Shown: piece by piece, positions 1 through 8,254 of the stretch
Layout of the letters: every line of letters begins with the position of its first letter
Position numbering within the stretch: the first letter of the stretch is position 1
From: Bacteroidota bacterium
GTDB taxonomy: Bacteria > Bacteroidota > Bacteroidia > Chitinophagales > UBA10324
Direction of reading: 5' to 3'
NCBI GenBank assembly: GCA_014190575.1
Contig: BJGQ01000003.1
Location: 81,493 to 145,492 of the forward strand
DNA: 64,000 nt
Translations under genes and position numbers: made by a program
The notes under the pieces: generated by a model
Told to the model about the DNA's origin: nothing
The model's input: only the letters and a program-made list of their open reading frames with translations
Databases searched by the model: none

Positions 1-438
1 AATTACTACCAATGGCCCCGGACAATAATGTTCGTGACAACTCTGGCATTTTGAAACAACAGTATTGAAGGCAATCTTCTGACTTTCAGGATAACGATGA
101 TATAAATCTTTTACTGCTGCTAAATATTCATCGGCGCGCGAATCAAACTCATTGTCAACCATTGTAGAATCAGTAGGCTTTGCAGTATGAATAGTGTTTA
201 AGAATTCCGGCATTTCTCCACTCATTTTTCCGGCAATTGCTGCATCGCGTATGCTGTTAATGTGCCCCTGCATTTGCCGCATCAGTTCAGCCAACTCACT
301 CTGACCATTCGGATTCATGCTGCATGTTTTCAGCGAATCACTTTTTGTCGGTTCGTCATTTACACTTTCTTTTTTGTTCTCATTGCAGGCAATAAAAACA
401 AACAACAATAAAAGGAGCGATAGAATTTTATTCGCCAT
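1..438 (-). CDS. c-type cytochrome-like lipoprotein, 3' end cut by window edge
   Basis: The frame is open from an ATG at 438 to base 1, giving 146 codons with no stop, so the C-terminus lies outside the window. The N-terminus is a hydrophobic signal ending in a lipobox (FIAC), so I infer an envelope lipoprotein. Near residue 130 there is a CQSCH motif, the CxxCH signature for covalent haem c attachment, within an otherwise helical, polar region. The start overlaps the end of the DUF4920 gene by 11 bases, so the two are very likely co-translated. It lies at the tail of the complex I gene run, which fits a small periplasmic electron carrier or haem protein. That role is inference, and a lone CxxCH can also occur in non-haem proteins. 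Confidence 0.7.
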   Translation of the reverse strand, partial: MANKILSLLLLLFVFIACNENKKESVNDEPTKSDSLKTCSMNPNGQSELAELMRQMQGHINSIRDAAIAGKMSGEMPEFLNTIHTAKPTDSTMVDNEFDSRADEYLAAVKDLYHRYPESQKIAFNTVVSKCQSCHEHYCPGPLVVI

Positions 439-922
439 CTTTCAGCAATACACCGTGTGCTTCAAATGATAAATCAATTTCGGGCTCAGTAATTTTTGCA
501 ATTTCATCTTCTGATTTTCCGCCGTCATGTGCATAATGTTTCAGCATTTCAACTGTGGTGGTATCATAAAATGCTTTGCCTTCGATTATCACCTCTTTGC
601 CAGAACAATCCTTTGGCATAAAAAAACCATAATCTTTAAATCGAACACGCATTGATTTATCGCCAACTGGAATAGTCATCCAACAACCTTTCTTCTGACA
701 AACTTCATTCACCTTCGCATGTAATTTTACATTGAGCGAATCATGACCTGCAAGTTTTGCTGTAAGTTCTGCTGCTTCAACTGAGTTGTCGGCAGTAATG
801 GTATCGCCATAAGAACTCCACTTGGCGACCGCTGTTGCATCTGCATTTTCTTTTGATGAATTACTGCAAGCAAAAACAAAACATAAAAGTGCAAGTGATA
901 ATGGAATGAAAATTTTCTTCAT
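428..922 (-). CDS. DUF4920-family lipoprotein
   Basis: A 164-residue protein with a signal peptide and lipobox (FACS) near residue 19. The conserved core has a CQKKGCWM segment followed by a KDYGFFMP segment, which I recognise as the DUF4920 pattern of Bacteroidota. The two cysteines four residues apart could bind a metal or form a disulfide, but the function of the family is unknown to me. The gene overlaps the following cytochrome-like lipoprotein gene by 11 bases and lies downstream of nuoN and two hypotheticals on the same strand, so it probably belongs to the long complex I transcript. Confidence 0.8.
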   Translation of the reverse strand: MKKIFIPLSLALLCFVFACSNSSKENADATAVAKWSSYGDTITADNSVEAAELTAKLAGHDSLNVKLHAKVNEVCQKKGCWMTIPVGDKSMRVRFKDYGFFMPKDCSGKEVIIEGKAFYDTTTVEMLKHYAHDGGKSEDEIAKITEPEIDLSFEAHGVLLKDGE

Positions 923-993
923 GAAATTTTATTTGTTATGCTGGCAAAAATAGGTGTGGAGTTGAGAATCAGAAATGATTCTGGTTAACAACT

Positions 994-1548
994 TTATTTG
1001 ACACGAATCAAATCATAAAATGAAATATCATTTTTTATATCCAGAAATTTTTGAACATCGGTATCAGCAATATACCACCCTGTATCGCTATCTCTTTGAA
1101 TGGCAATTTTCAATTTGAACAATTGTTCAGTGATGGCAGGGAAATGTTTCAGCCCTTCAACATCCAGAATTTGTCCTCTGAAAAAATGATTGAAGAACCG
1201 GAACTTACCTGCGTTGGAATATGCAATAACTGTAGGGTCGTAATCCACTTTTATAAAACCTATTTTAGATATATCATTTTCCGGAACATCATAATAGGAA
1301 TTTGTGCTGATGATTTTTTTCATCGCATCGCGATACTTGAATTGATTGGTTACATTATGTTTCCCCCAATGAATGAATAATTTTCCATTAGGAATAATTG
1401 CACGACCTGAATAATCTTTTGAATGAATAAAAAGCGAAACATAAAAACTCTGTTTGGTGGAATATCCCGAGAGTACATGTTCTTCAAAACTTAAATCCTG
1501 AGTTGTGGAATTAATTGTAAATAATGAAATAAGAATTCCCCAAAACAT
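994..1548 (-). CDS. hypothetical exported protein
   Basis: A 184-residue protein. The first 17 residues are hydrophobic and look like a short signal sequence or membrane anchor, and the rest is mixed alpha/beta with many aromatic residues. I do not recognise a family. It is separated by only 6 bases from the hypothetical gene upstream (1555-1968), so the two look co-transcribed behind nuoN. The ATG at 1548 is the only reasonable start near the signal-like segment. Confidence 0.65.
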   Translation of the reverse strand: MFWGILISLFTINSTTQDLSFEEHVLSGYSTKQSFYVSLFIHSKDYSGRAIIPNGKLFIHWGKHNVTNQFKYRDAMKKIISTNSYYDVPENDISKIGFIKVDYDPTVIAYSNAGKFRFFNHFFRGQILDVEGLKHFPAITEQLFKLKIAIQRDSDTGWYIADTDVQKFLDIKNDISFYDLIRVK

Positions 1549-1554
1549 TTTGTT

Positions 1555-1968
1555 CTAATTAAATGGCTTTCTCTTCCAGTACCATTCACCATTCTGAACT
1601 TTTTCTTCCAATTGATTCCAGTAATCAGGTGAAACAACTTTTCCATCATCGGTTCGCAATGCTCGAGTATAAATAGCCATCACAGGATTGAAGGTTACAT
1701 CCGTTACACCAATAATTAATAATGAAGGTGGCGGAGGTGTTTCAACTTTTGGTGCCGCAACCGAATCAGAACTATCAACTGGAGCGGAAGCAGGTTTTGC
1801 TGCAACTTTTGGTGGTGGCATGCATCCAATTACAACTGTATATCCATTGTGTTCCAATATTTTTTTCAGAAACTCAGCGCGCTCGGCTGAAATATTTTTC
1901 TCCACCAAACCACAACGGGTCCCGTTTATTTCTTCTATTGTGTGCTGATTAGAAGCTATGAAAGACAT
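1555..1968 (-). CDS. hypothetical protein with Pro/Ala-rich linker
   Basis: A 137-residue protein with no signal peptide. The N-terminal ~55 residues contain two cysteines (TRCGLVEKN and IGCMPPP). A low-complexity linker rich in Pro, Ala, Ser and Val spans about residues 50-80, and a C-terminal block reads like a small folded domain (VTFNPVMAIYTRAL). It starts 9 bases after the nuoN stop codon, so it is almost certainly co-transcribed with complex I. I do not recognise the family and propose no function. Confidence 0.7.
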   Translation of the reverse strand: MSFIASNQHTIEEINGTRCGLVEKNISAERAEFLKKILEHNGYTVVIGCMPPPKVAAKPASAPVDSSDSVAAPKVETPPPPSLLIIGVTDVTFNPVMAIYTRALRTDDGKVVSPDYWNQLEEKVQNGEWYWKRKPFN

Positions 1969-1977
1969 GGTTCAAAG

Positions 1978-3384
1978 TTACTTTGCTAATTGATGTAAGA
2001 AATCATACAACCCTCCGAAAATTCCTGTGAACAAAATGCCGATTGAACAAACAATTAATGCAATGCGTGAAAGCATTGGCGATTGAATGGATGCAAGCGG
2101 TTGTTCATTATTTTCTGAAAACATCATGCGCACCAACCGCATGTAGTAGTACAATGAGACAACTAAATTGAGTGATGCAAAAAGCAACCACACCAATGAT
2201 GCTGAATGAATGCCTGATGTGAACAGAAATAATTTTCCGAAGAAGCCCGCAGTAGGAGGAATACCTGCGAGTGAAAACAATGCAAGCATCAACACAATTG
2301 CTAATTTTTTATTTGAATTATAAAATCCTTTGTAATCATCCAGATCTTCTTTACTGGTGGCGAATAAAACTGCTTCTACCACACCTAACGCGGCGAGATT
2401 GCTGAATAGATACACCAGAATAAAATAAACCACTGATGTTGGTGCATTCACAGGGTCACCGGCTAAGCCCAATAAAATATATCCGGCTTGCGCCACAGTA
2501 GAGAAAGCCAAAAATCGTTTGATGTTTGTTTGTCGTATTGCAAATAAATTTCCAACAGTCATTGTAACGATTGACAATAGAAATAAAATTTCAATCCAAA
2601 CTTCCTGCATCATGATTACTCCATTGAAAAGAAAACGCGCCAAAGCAAAACTCACCGCGCCCTTCGATACAACTGATAAAAATGCAGTGATGGCAACAGG
2701 TGAACCTTCATACACATCGGCTGTCCATAAATGAAACGGCACCAATGAAATTTTAAATCCGAATCCTGCCATAATAAAAATCAATGCAAGCACTTCCAAT
2801 CCTCCCGGGCGCAACATTTCCTGCCACGATGAAAGTGTGAGTGTTCCGGTGATTCCGTAAAAAATAGAAATACCGAACAACAACATTCCGCTGGAGAATG
2901 CTGATGATAAAATCATTTTCATTCCTGCTTCCGGTGAGCGCTGTTTATCCAAATCAAAATTTGCTAATGCAGCAACAGGTATGGTTGCCATCTCCAACCC
3001 GAGATAAAAAAGTAAAATGTTGTTTGACGATAACATCAGAAACATTCCGAGCAATGCGGTTAATAGCAAAATAAAAAATTCAGGAGTGTGTTGATGATGC
3101 TTCAACCAATTATATGATTGCATCAATACTAACAATGTTGCGAATGCGAGAATTGTTTTTTCAATATTGATAAATGAAGTTGATACAAACATTCCACCGA
3201 ACAACGAACCTGTATCGTTGCCTGTAAATCCAAGCAACACAATTAAAAAAGTCAACGCAATATTTAAATGTAACCAAGTTTCATTGTTGCGGATAATGTC
3301 AAATATTTTTATCACCAATTGCAGCAGAATAAAAACCGCTAACGCAATTTCGAATCGCAAGGGGAGCCAGTCGCTGATGTTCAT
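1978..3384 (-). CDS. nuoN: NADH-quinone oxidoreductase subunit N
   Basis: A 468-residue polytopic membrane protein, one of the three antiporter-like subunits of complex I that move protons as quinone is reduced. The diagnostic segments are visible: GLEMATIPV with the conserved glutamate in the first half, and a discontinuous-helix region with FKISLVPFH and WTADVYEGSP in the middle. Length and the roughly 14-helix pattern match the family. It is the last nuo gene of the cluster, 24 bases after nuoM. Its product sits between the NuoK/J side and NuoM in the membrane arm. Confidence 0.97.
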   Translation of the reverse strand: MNISDWLPLRFEIALAVFILLQLVIKIFDIIRNNETWLHLNIALTFLIVLLGFTGNDTGSLFGGMFVSTSFINIEKTILAFATLLVLMQSYNWLKHHQHTPEFFILLLTALLGMFLMLSSNNILLFYLGLEMATIPVAALANFDLDKQRSPEAGMKMILSSAFSSGMLLFGISIFYGITGTLTLSSWQEMLRPGGLEVLALIFIMAGFGFKISLVPFHLWTADVYEGSPVAITAFLSVVSKGAVSFALARFLFNGVIMMQEVWIEILFLLSIVTMTVGNLFAIRQTNIKRFLAFSTVAQAGYILLGLAGDPVNAPTSVVYFILVYLFSNLAALGVVEAVLFATSKEDLDDYKGFYNSNKKLAIVLMLALFSLAGIPPTAGFFGKLFLFTSGIHSASLVWLLFASLNLVVSLYYYMRLVRMMFSENNEQPLASIQSPMLSRIALIVCSIGILFTGIFGGLYDFLHQLAK

Positions 3385-3408
3385 GTTTTTTGCGTTGCTA
3401 TCGTTGGG

Positions 3409-4893
3409 TTAAGAATTTAATGTTAAAAGTTTTACTGCCATCGGTGCGGTGTCATGCGAAATCATTTGTGCGAGCCACATCGGTAATACTCCCATAATTA
3501 TTATCGCCAGCATCAACATCCACGAAGCTGAACGCTCGTACCATGTTGCATCAGTTAGTGTTAAGAAATGAGAATCTTTAACCGGACCAAGCATCACTTT
3601 TGCAACTGCCTGCAAAATGTAAACCGCTGTAACAACAATAGAAGCGCATGCCAATATGGTTGCAACTTTATGAAATGTACCCGGCATTTGCCACGCACCC
3701 ATGAAAATTGTCATCTCTGATACAAATCCACTCAAACCTGGTAAGCCAAGTGAGCACAAGCCCACTATGATATAGATGCTTCCGATGAAGGGCATAATTT
3801 TCAACAAGCCACCCAACTCACGCACATCACGAGAGTGAGCGCGAGAATAAATCATACCAATAGAGCCGAAAAAAAGGGCTGTCATTAATCCATGGGAAAT
3901 CATTTGGAGCACTGCACCAGTTAATGCAGTTTGATTCAGCATTCCGATTCCTAATAAAACAAATCCGCAATGACTGACTGATGAATACGCATTGATGTAC
4001 TTAATATCTTTCTGCATCAGCGTGGCAAAAGCTCCATACACAATTGCAATGGTTGAAAGCAAAATAATTGCAGTGGAATAATATTGTGTTCCCTCAGGCA
4101 ATAGAATCGCAGCAAAACGAATGCATCCATAACCACCTAACTTCATGCTGATGCCCGCAAGAAACATGGAACCCGCAGTTGGTGCTGATGAGTGACCATC
4201 GGGCACCCAGATATGAAACGGAAACAACGCAGTGAAAACTCCGAACCCTAAAAACATCAATGGAAAAATCAACCGTTGTGTTTCACCATCTAAATGCAAC
4301 GATTGTAAAACCGTGATATCAAAACTGCCGTTGCTTTTAGAAAACAATAAAAGTGTTCCCACTAGAATTAAACTTGAACCTGCCATCAACATCAATGCAA
4401 GTTTGGTGGCGCTGTAAACTTTTCGTCCGCTTCCCCAATGAGCAATCAATAAAAATTTAGGAATAACAGATAATTCTAAAAAGAAAAACGCCATGATTAA
4501 ATCCATGGAAATAAAAAATCCGATGGCGCCAAGTGTTAGCAACATCAGCATCATAAAAAATTCGCGTGGCTTTTCATCCACTTTCCATGAAACTAAAATA
4601 GCAGCAACTGTTACCAATGAAGTCAATAGTAACATTGAAACAGAAATGCCATCAACTCCTGCATGAAAATTAATGTTCCATGTTTTAAACCATGGATAAA
4701 CTATTTCAAAAAGATAAGGCGCGTTATTTCCAGCAGCTCGTTCCAACATAAATTCACGCAGCAATTCAAAACACAAAATCAATTCAGCAACTGCGCCGAA
4801 AAGAATTACACTCTTTACTTTTTCAGCATTGATAAATACACTGATCAGCAGCGCAACAACCGGAATAATAATAAGCAGCACTAACAGGTTCAT
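3409..4893 (-). CDS. nuoM: NADH-quinone oxidoreductase subunit M
   Basis: A 494-residue antiporter-like subunit of the complex I membrane arm. ELSVIPKF contains the essential helix-5 glutamate of NuoM, and FHIWVPDGHSSAPT is the broken-helix signature shared by NuoL/M/N. The multi-helix hydrophobicity is typical throughout. The gene sits 11 bases after nuoL and 24 bases before nuoN, with no terminator visible, so expression is polycistronic. Confidence 0.97.
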   Translation of the reverse strand: MNLLVLLIIIPVVALLISVFINAEKVKSVILFGAVAELILCFELLREFMLERAAGNNAPYLFEIVYPWFKTWNINFHAGVDGISVSMLLLTSLVTVAAILVSWKVDEKPREFFMMLMLLTLGAIGFFISMDLIMAFFFLELSVIPKFLLIAHWGSGRKVYSATKLALMLMAGSSLILVGTLLLFSKSNGSFDITVLQSLHLDGETQRLIFPLMFLGFGVFTALFPFHIWVPDGHSSAPTAGSMFLAGISMKLGGYGCIRFAAILLPEGTQYYSTAIILLSTIAIVYGAFATLMQKDIKYINAYSSVSHCGFVLLGIGMLNQTALTGAVLQMISHGLMTALFFGSIGMIYSRAHSRDVRELGGLLKIMPFIGSIYIIVGLCSLGLPGLSGFVSEMTIFMGAWQMPGTFHKVATILACASIVVTAVYILQAVAKVMLGPVKDSHFLTLTDATWYERSASWMLMLAIIIMGVLPMWLAQMISHDTAPMAVKLLTLNS

Positions 4894-4904
4894 GAATCAG
4901 ATTA

Positions 4905-6848
4905 TCAAAAGTTGAAGAAAAATAAAATTGCAATTAATCCAAGTATACCAAACAAAAACGCCAAAGCATATCCCTGCACTTTACCTGATTGTAAAGGTTT
5001 TATAGTTTCAGAAAATGCTTCAGTTATAAATGCTGTAGTGTTTACTGCGCCATTCACAATGTTTTTATCAAACCACGAACTTAAAGCGCCAATAGTATTG
5101 AACAATATTCTCTGAGTAACGAATTGATATACTTCGTCGAAATAAAATTTATGATAAGCAAAATCGTAGAGTTGAGAAATACTGCTGGAAATTTTATCTG
5201 ATAAATTATTTTTCTTCCGATAAAAAATTGTTGCAATAATTATGGCGAAAAGGGATAACCCAACAGCCATAAGTGTTATGTTGAGATGAAATTCACTTTC
5301 ATAAGGTTGACCATCACTAGTAATTAAATGATGGAATGGAACAAACCCTGCGCCCACAGCACCAAGCATGAGAATGATTAATGGCAATTTCATATTCCAC
5401 GAACCTTCGCTATGATGTTCGTGAGTATCATGATGGCTCACATAATCTTTATTCCAGAAAGTAAGAAAGTACAAACGGAACATGTAAAAAGAAGTAAGTC
5501 CTGCAGTAAGCCACGCGATATAAAAAATAGTTTGATTGTGTGCGAACGCAGCAGCCAAAATTTCTTCCTTACTGAAAAATCCAGAGAGTGGAGGAATACC
5601 TGCAATTGCTAAACAGGCCAACAGAAAACACAAATGAGTGATGGGCATTTTTTTTCTGAGACCGCCCATGTCTCTTACTTCATTACTATGCACATAATGA
5701 ATTACTGAACCTGCGCATAAAAACAAAAGCGCTTTGAAGAATGCGTGGGTAAACAAATGAAACATTGAAGCACTGAAACCTTCCCCATTTAAACCACCAT
5801 AGGTTGAAACTCCAAGTGATGCAAGCATGTAACCGATTTGAGAAATGGTTGAGTAAGCAAGCACGCGTTTAATATCTGTTTGTGTACACGCAATAATCGC
5901 AGCAAGAGCTGAAGAAATAATTCCGATGTATCCAATTAATTCTAATAGATGCGGAGATGAAATTGCATAGATTGGAAATAATCGGGCAACTAAATAAACT
6001 CCGGCTACCACCATTGTAGCCGCATGTATGAGAGCGGAAACAGGAGTGGGGCCTTCCATTGCATCGGGCAACCATATGTGTAATGGAAACATGGCTGACT
6101 TTCCGGCACCACCAATAAACACCAACGCCAATCCCCAAGTGAGTGAACTCACTCCCATGAAACCGGTGAAAGTTGCGGAGGCATAAAATGTTGTATCACT
6201 TGTAGTGAGTCGTGCAATGAGTGTTTGAATGTCGAGTGTGCCTGAATGAAACGAGAGAACTAAAATTCCAATCAGAAATCCTAAGTCAGCAAATCGTGTA
6301 ACGATAAATGCTTTTTTAGCAGCGGCTACTGCAGATGGTTTAGTAAAATAATATCCTATAAGTAAGTAGGATGATACACCAACCAATTCCCAGAAAAAAT
6401 ACATTTGAAAAAGATTGGAGGCTATCACCAAGCCAAGCATGGAGAATGTAAATAAATCGAGGAAAGAATAATAAACGGCAAATCGTTCTTCGCCCTTCAT
6501 ATAACCCAAACTATAAATGTGAACCATCAGCGAAATGAAAGTGACAACCACCAACATCATCACACTAATGGGGTCAAGAATAATTCCCATGTCAATGCTT
6601 ACTCCTGGAGAAAATCGCAGCCACTCTAACTTCATAGGAATGATTGCCTGATAAAACCCATTGGTCATTCCAACCACAAAGAAATAATTGTATGCAACTG
6701 CAAGTGATAAAATTGCAGAAGCACTTAAAACTAAAACTGAAATTGTTCCTGATAAAGTCGGTAAATATTTCTTTCCGATAAATGAAATGAACAGAAATGA
6801 GAGAAGCGGAAGAAGTGGAATTAATAAGAGTGTAGATGCATTCAACAT
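4905..6848 (-). CDS. nuoL: NADH-quinone oxidoreductase subunit L
   Basis: A 647-residue distal antiporter-like subunit of complex I. The central signature GAGKSAMFPLHIWLPDAM followed by EGPTPVSALIHAATMV is the classic NuoL/ND5 motif. The FWELVGVSSYLLIG segment carries the conserved helix-5 glutamate. The extended C-terminus, rich in aromatic and charged residues from about residue 560, matches the lateral (piston) helix region that separates NuoL from NuoM and NuoN. It lies 12 bases after nuoK and 11 bases before nuoM. Confidence 0.97.
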   Translation of the reverse strand: MLNASTLLLIPLLPLLSFLFISFIGKKYLPTLSGTISVLVLSASAILSLAVAYNYFFVVGMTNGFYQAIIPMKLEWLRFSPGVSIDMGIILDPISVMMLVVVTFISLMVHIYSLGYMKGEERFAVYYSFLDLFTFSMLGLVIASNLFQMYFFWELVGVSSYLLIGYYFTKPSAVAAAKKAFIVTRFADLGFLIGILVLSFHSGTLDIQTLIARLTTSDTTFYASATFTGFMGVSSLTWGLALVFIGGAGKSAMFPLHIWLPDAMEGPTPVSALIHAATMVVAGVYLVARLFPIYAISSPHLLELIGYIGIISSALAAIIACTQTDIKRVLAYSTISQIGYMLASLGVSTYGGLNGEGFSASMFHLFTHAFFKALLFLCAGSVIHYVHSNEVRDMGGLRKKMPITHLCFLLACLAIAGIPPLSGFFSKEEILAAAFAHNQTIFYIAWLTAGLTSFYMFRLYFLTFWNKDYVSHHDTHEHHSEGSWNMKLPLIILMLGAVGAGFVPFHHLITSDGQPYESEFHLNITLMAVGLSLFAIIIATIFYRKKNNLSDKISSSISQLYDFAYHKFYFDEVYQFVTQRILFNTIGALSSWFDKNIVNGAVNTTAFITEAFSETIKPLQSGKVQGYALAFLFGILGLIAILFFFNF

Positions 6849-6860
6849 TTTTCTTTCCGT

Positions 6861-7175
6861 TTAATATTTTAATTCGTCTGCTTGTTCAGGGTCAATTGAA
6901 TTTATCTTTCGGTATAGCGAAATAATTATTGCAATTGCAACTGCTGCTTCAGCTGCCGCAATGGCGATGATGAATAATGTGAAAATAACTCCATCAATAT
7001 TCGGATGAAGGTATCGGTTGAATGCTACGAGATTAATGTTTACGCTATTCAGAATTAATTCTACCGACATCAACATCGTAATCATGTTTCTTCTTGTCAA
7101 AAAACCATAAGCACCAATGAAGAATAATGCAGTACTCAGAAAAAGAATATGTGTGAGTGGTACCTGGTCAATCAT
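6861..7175 (-). CDS. nuoK: NADH-quinone oxidoreductase subunit K
   Basis: A 104-residue protein with three transmembrane helices. It contains the conserved acidic residues of NuoK in the helix segments MSVELILNSVNIN and AAAEAAVAIAI, which form part of the proton path next to the quinone site. Its ATG overlaps the nuoJ stop codon by four bases (ATGA), a coupling arrangement expected for subunits needed in equal amounts. Confidence 0.97.
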   Translation of the reverse strand: MIDQVPLTHILFLSTALFFIGAYGFLTRRNMITMLMSVELILNSVNINLVAFNRYLHPNIDGVIFTLFIIAIAAAEAAVAIAIIISLYRKINSIDPEQADELKY

Positions 7176-7687
7176 TTAGTTCTGATTTTAATTGCAATAA
7201 CAATACAACCAACCATTGCAGCCAACAATAACAAACTCACGGCCTCAAAAGGAAGAAGATAACTTCCACTGCCTGTACTTAACAAAGCACGACCTACATC
7301 AGCAACCTGCATAGTATGATTCAATCCATCACCTGTTTGTTCAAATGAATATCTGTTTAGTAATGAAAAAACAAATGCAAATCCAGCAAAGCATCCGGTG
7401 AAAGCAAATGCTTCGCGAATGCTGACAGGTTCTTCAATCGTATGTCCAGGATTGTGTGTAAGGAAAATTGAAAAAATTATCAGCACCACAATTCCACCGA
7501 CATACACAATTGTTTGCACCGCAGCTATGAATTCGTAATGCATCCAGTAATACAAAGCAGCAATTCCAATGAGTGAAACAAGCAAAGCAATAGCCGCACG
7601 AAATATTTTTCTTGCGGTCACAGCCAATAATGCTCCTCCAAGAATCATTGATGCTATTATGTAAAACCAGATCTGATATGCTGTCAT
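7172..7687 (-). CDS. nuoJ: NADH-quinone oxidoreductase subunit J
   Basis: A 171-residue membrane protein of complex I with five predicted hydrophobic helices. The segment YVGGIVVLIIFSIFLT matches the conserved NuoJ/ND6 helix 3, which changes register during the catalytic cycle. The reading frame extends three codons further to a TTG at 7696, but the ATG at 7687 lies one base after the nuoI stop codon and gives the normal family N-terminus, so I chose it. The gene overlaps nuoK by four bases. Confidence 0.95.
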   Translation of the reverse strand: MTAYQIWFYIIASMILGGALLAVTARKIFRAAIALLVSLIGIAALYYWMHYEFIAAVQTIVYVGGIVVLIIFSIFLTHNPGHTIEEPVSIREAFAFTGCFAGFAFVFSLLNRYSFEQTGDGLNHTMQVADVGRALLSTGSGSYLLPFEAVSLLLLAAMVGCIVIAIKIRTK

Positions 7688-7688
7688 A

Positions 7689-8165
7689 TTATTCAACCCC
7701 GGCCATTATTTTACTTTCTGGCTTATTTAAGACTTTTAACAATTTAGTACGATCAAAAACGCTATGCTCAAAATTATTTGCCATAATAATAGCATCACTA
7801 GGGCAACTGATAATGCACAAATTACACATAGTGCAGGTATCTAAATGATAAACAAAAGTGTCAATGGCTTTTTTCTTTTTACCTTCTTCGTTAATTATAA
7901 ATTTTGTAAGAATTTTTATTGAACCATTCGGACAAGCTAACTCACACGCAGTGCATCCAGTGCAGCGATGTTCGTTGCTTTCATTATGTGGCATTACCAC
8001 TTCGCCGCGAAAACGCTCTGCTAATTTTAGTGTACCACGATTATTTGGATATTCTTGAGTTAATGAATCACCTCGGCGTACAAAGTAAAGTCCGGTTAAA
8101 CGCATACCTGCGGCCAATGATTTTAATCCTTTATAAATATTTTCAAAATAATTGCCGAGTGTCAT
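7689..8165 (-). CDS. nuoI: NADH-quinone oxidoreductase subunit I (2x[4Fe-4S] ferredoxin-type)
   Basis: A 158-residue peripheral subunit carrying the N6a and N6b iron-sulfur clusters that relay electrons toward quinone. Two ferredoxin motifs are present: Cys68/71/74/78 and Cys111/114/117/121. The order of one CxxCxxxCP block and one CxxCxxCxxxCP-like block about 40 residues apart is typical. The N-terminal amphipathic stretch would lie on the membrane. It is the only peripheral-arm subunit encoded in this window, and it is followed directly by nuoJ. Confidence 0.97.
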   Translation of the reverse strand: MTLGNYFENIYKGLKSLAAGMRLTGLYFVRRGDSLTQEYPNNRGTLKLAERFRGEVVMPHNESNEHRCTGCTACELACPNGSIKILTKFIINEEGKKKKAIDTFVYHLDTCTMCNLCIISCPSDAIIMANNFEHSVFDRTKLLKVLNKPESKIMAGVE

Positions 8166-8230
8166 GTTTTTGTTATCGAGGTTCCAGTTTGTTGTTTATA
8201 GTTTATTGTAACTGAATTTAATTTTTCACT

Positions 8231-8252
8231 TTTTCACTTTTAGTTTTTCATT
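8231..8252. repeat. 22-bp pyrimidine-rich repeat, copy 1
   Basis: A 22-base stretch in the nuoH-nuoI gap (TTTTCACTTTTAG followed by TTTTTCATT) is identical to 20770-20791 upstream of another gene. It is low complexity, and a similar TTTTTCACTTTTCAC run lies inside the coding region near 12311. It could be a dispersed element or compositional convergence. It falls within the 89-base gap of an otherwise tightly packed operon. Confidence 0.5.
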
Positions 8253-8254
8253 AT

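Noticed and set aside
994..1548. An opposite-strand frame at 1051-1380
   Set aside because: It overlaps the minus-strand gene that has a signal-like start and fits the operon; the plus-strand frame has no context.
5869..6138. Second minus-strand frame inside nuoL
   Set aside because: It lies fully within nuoL, whose signatures are intact, and has no family resemblance.
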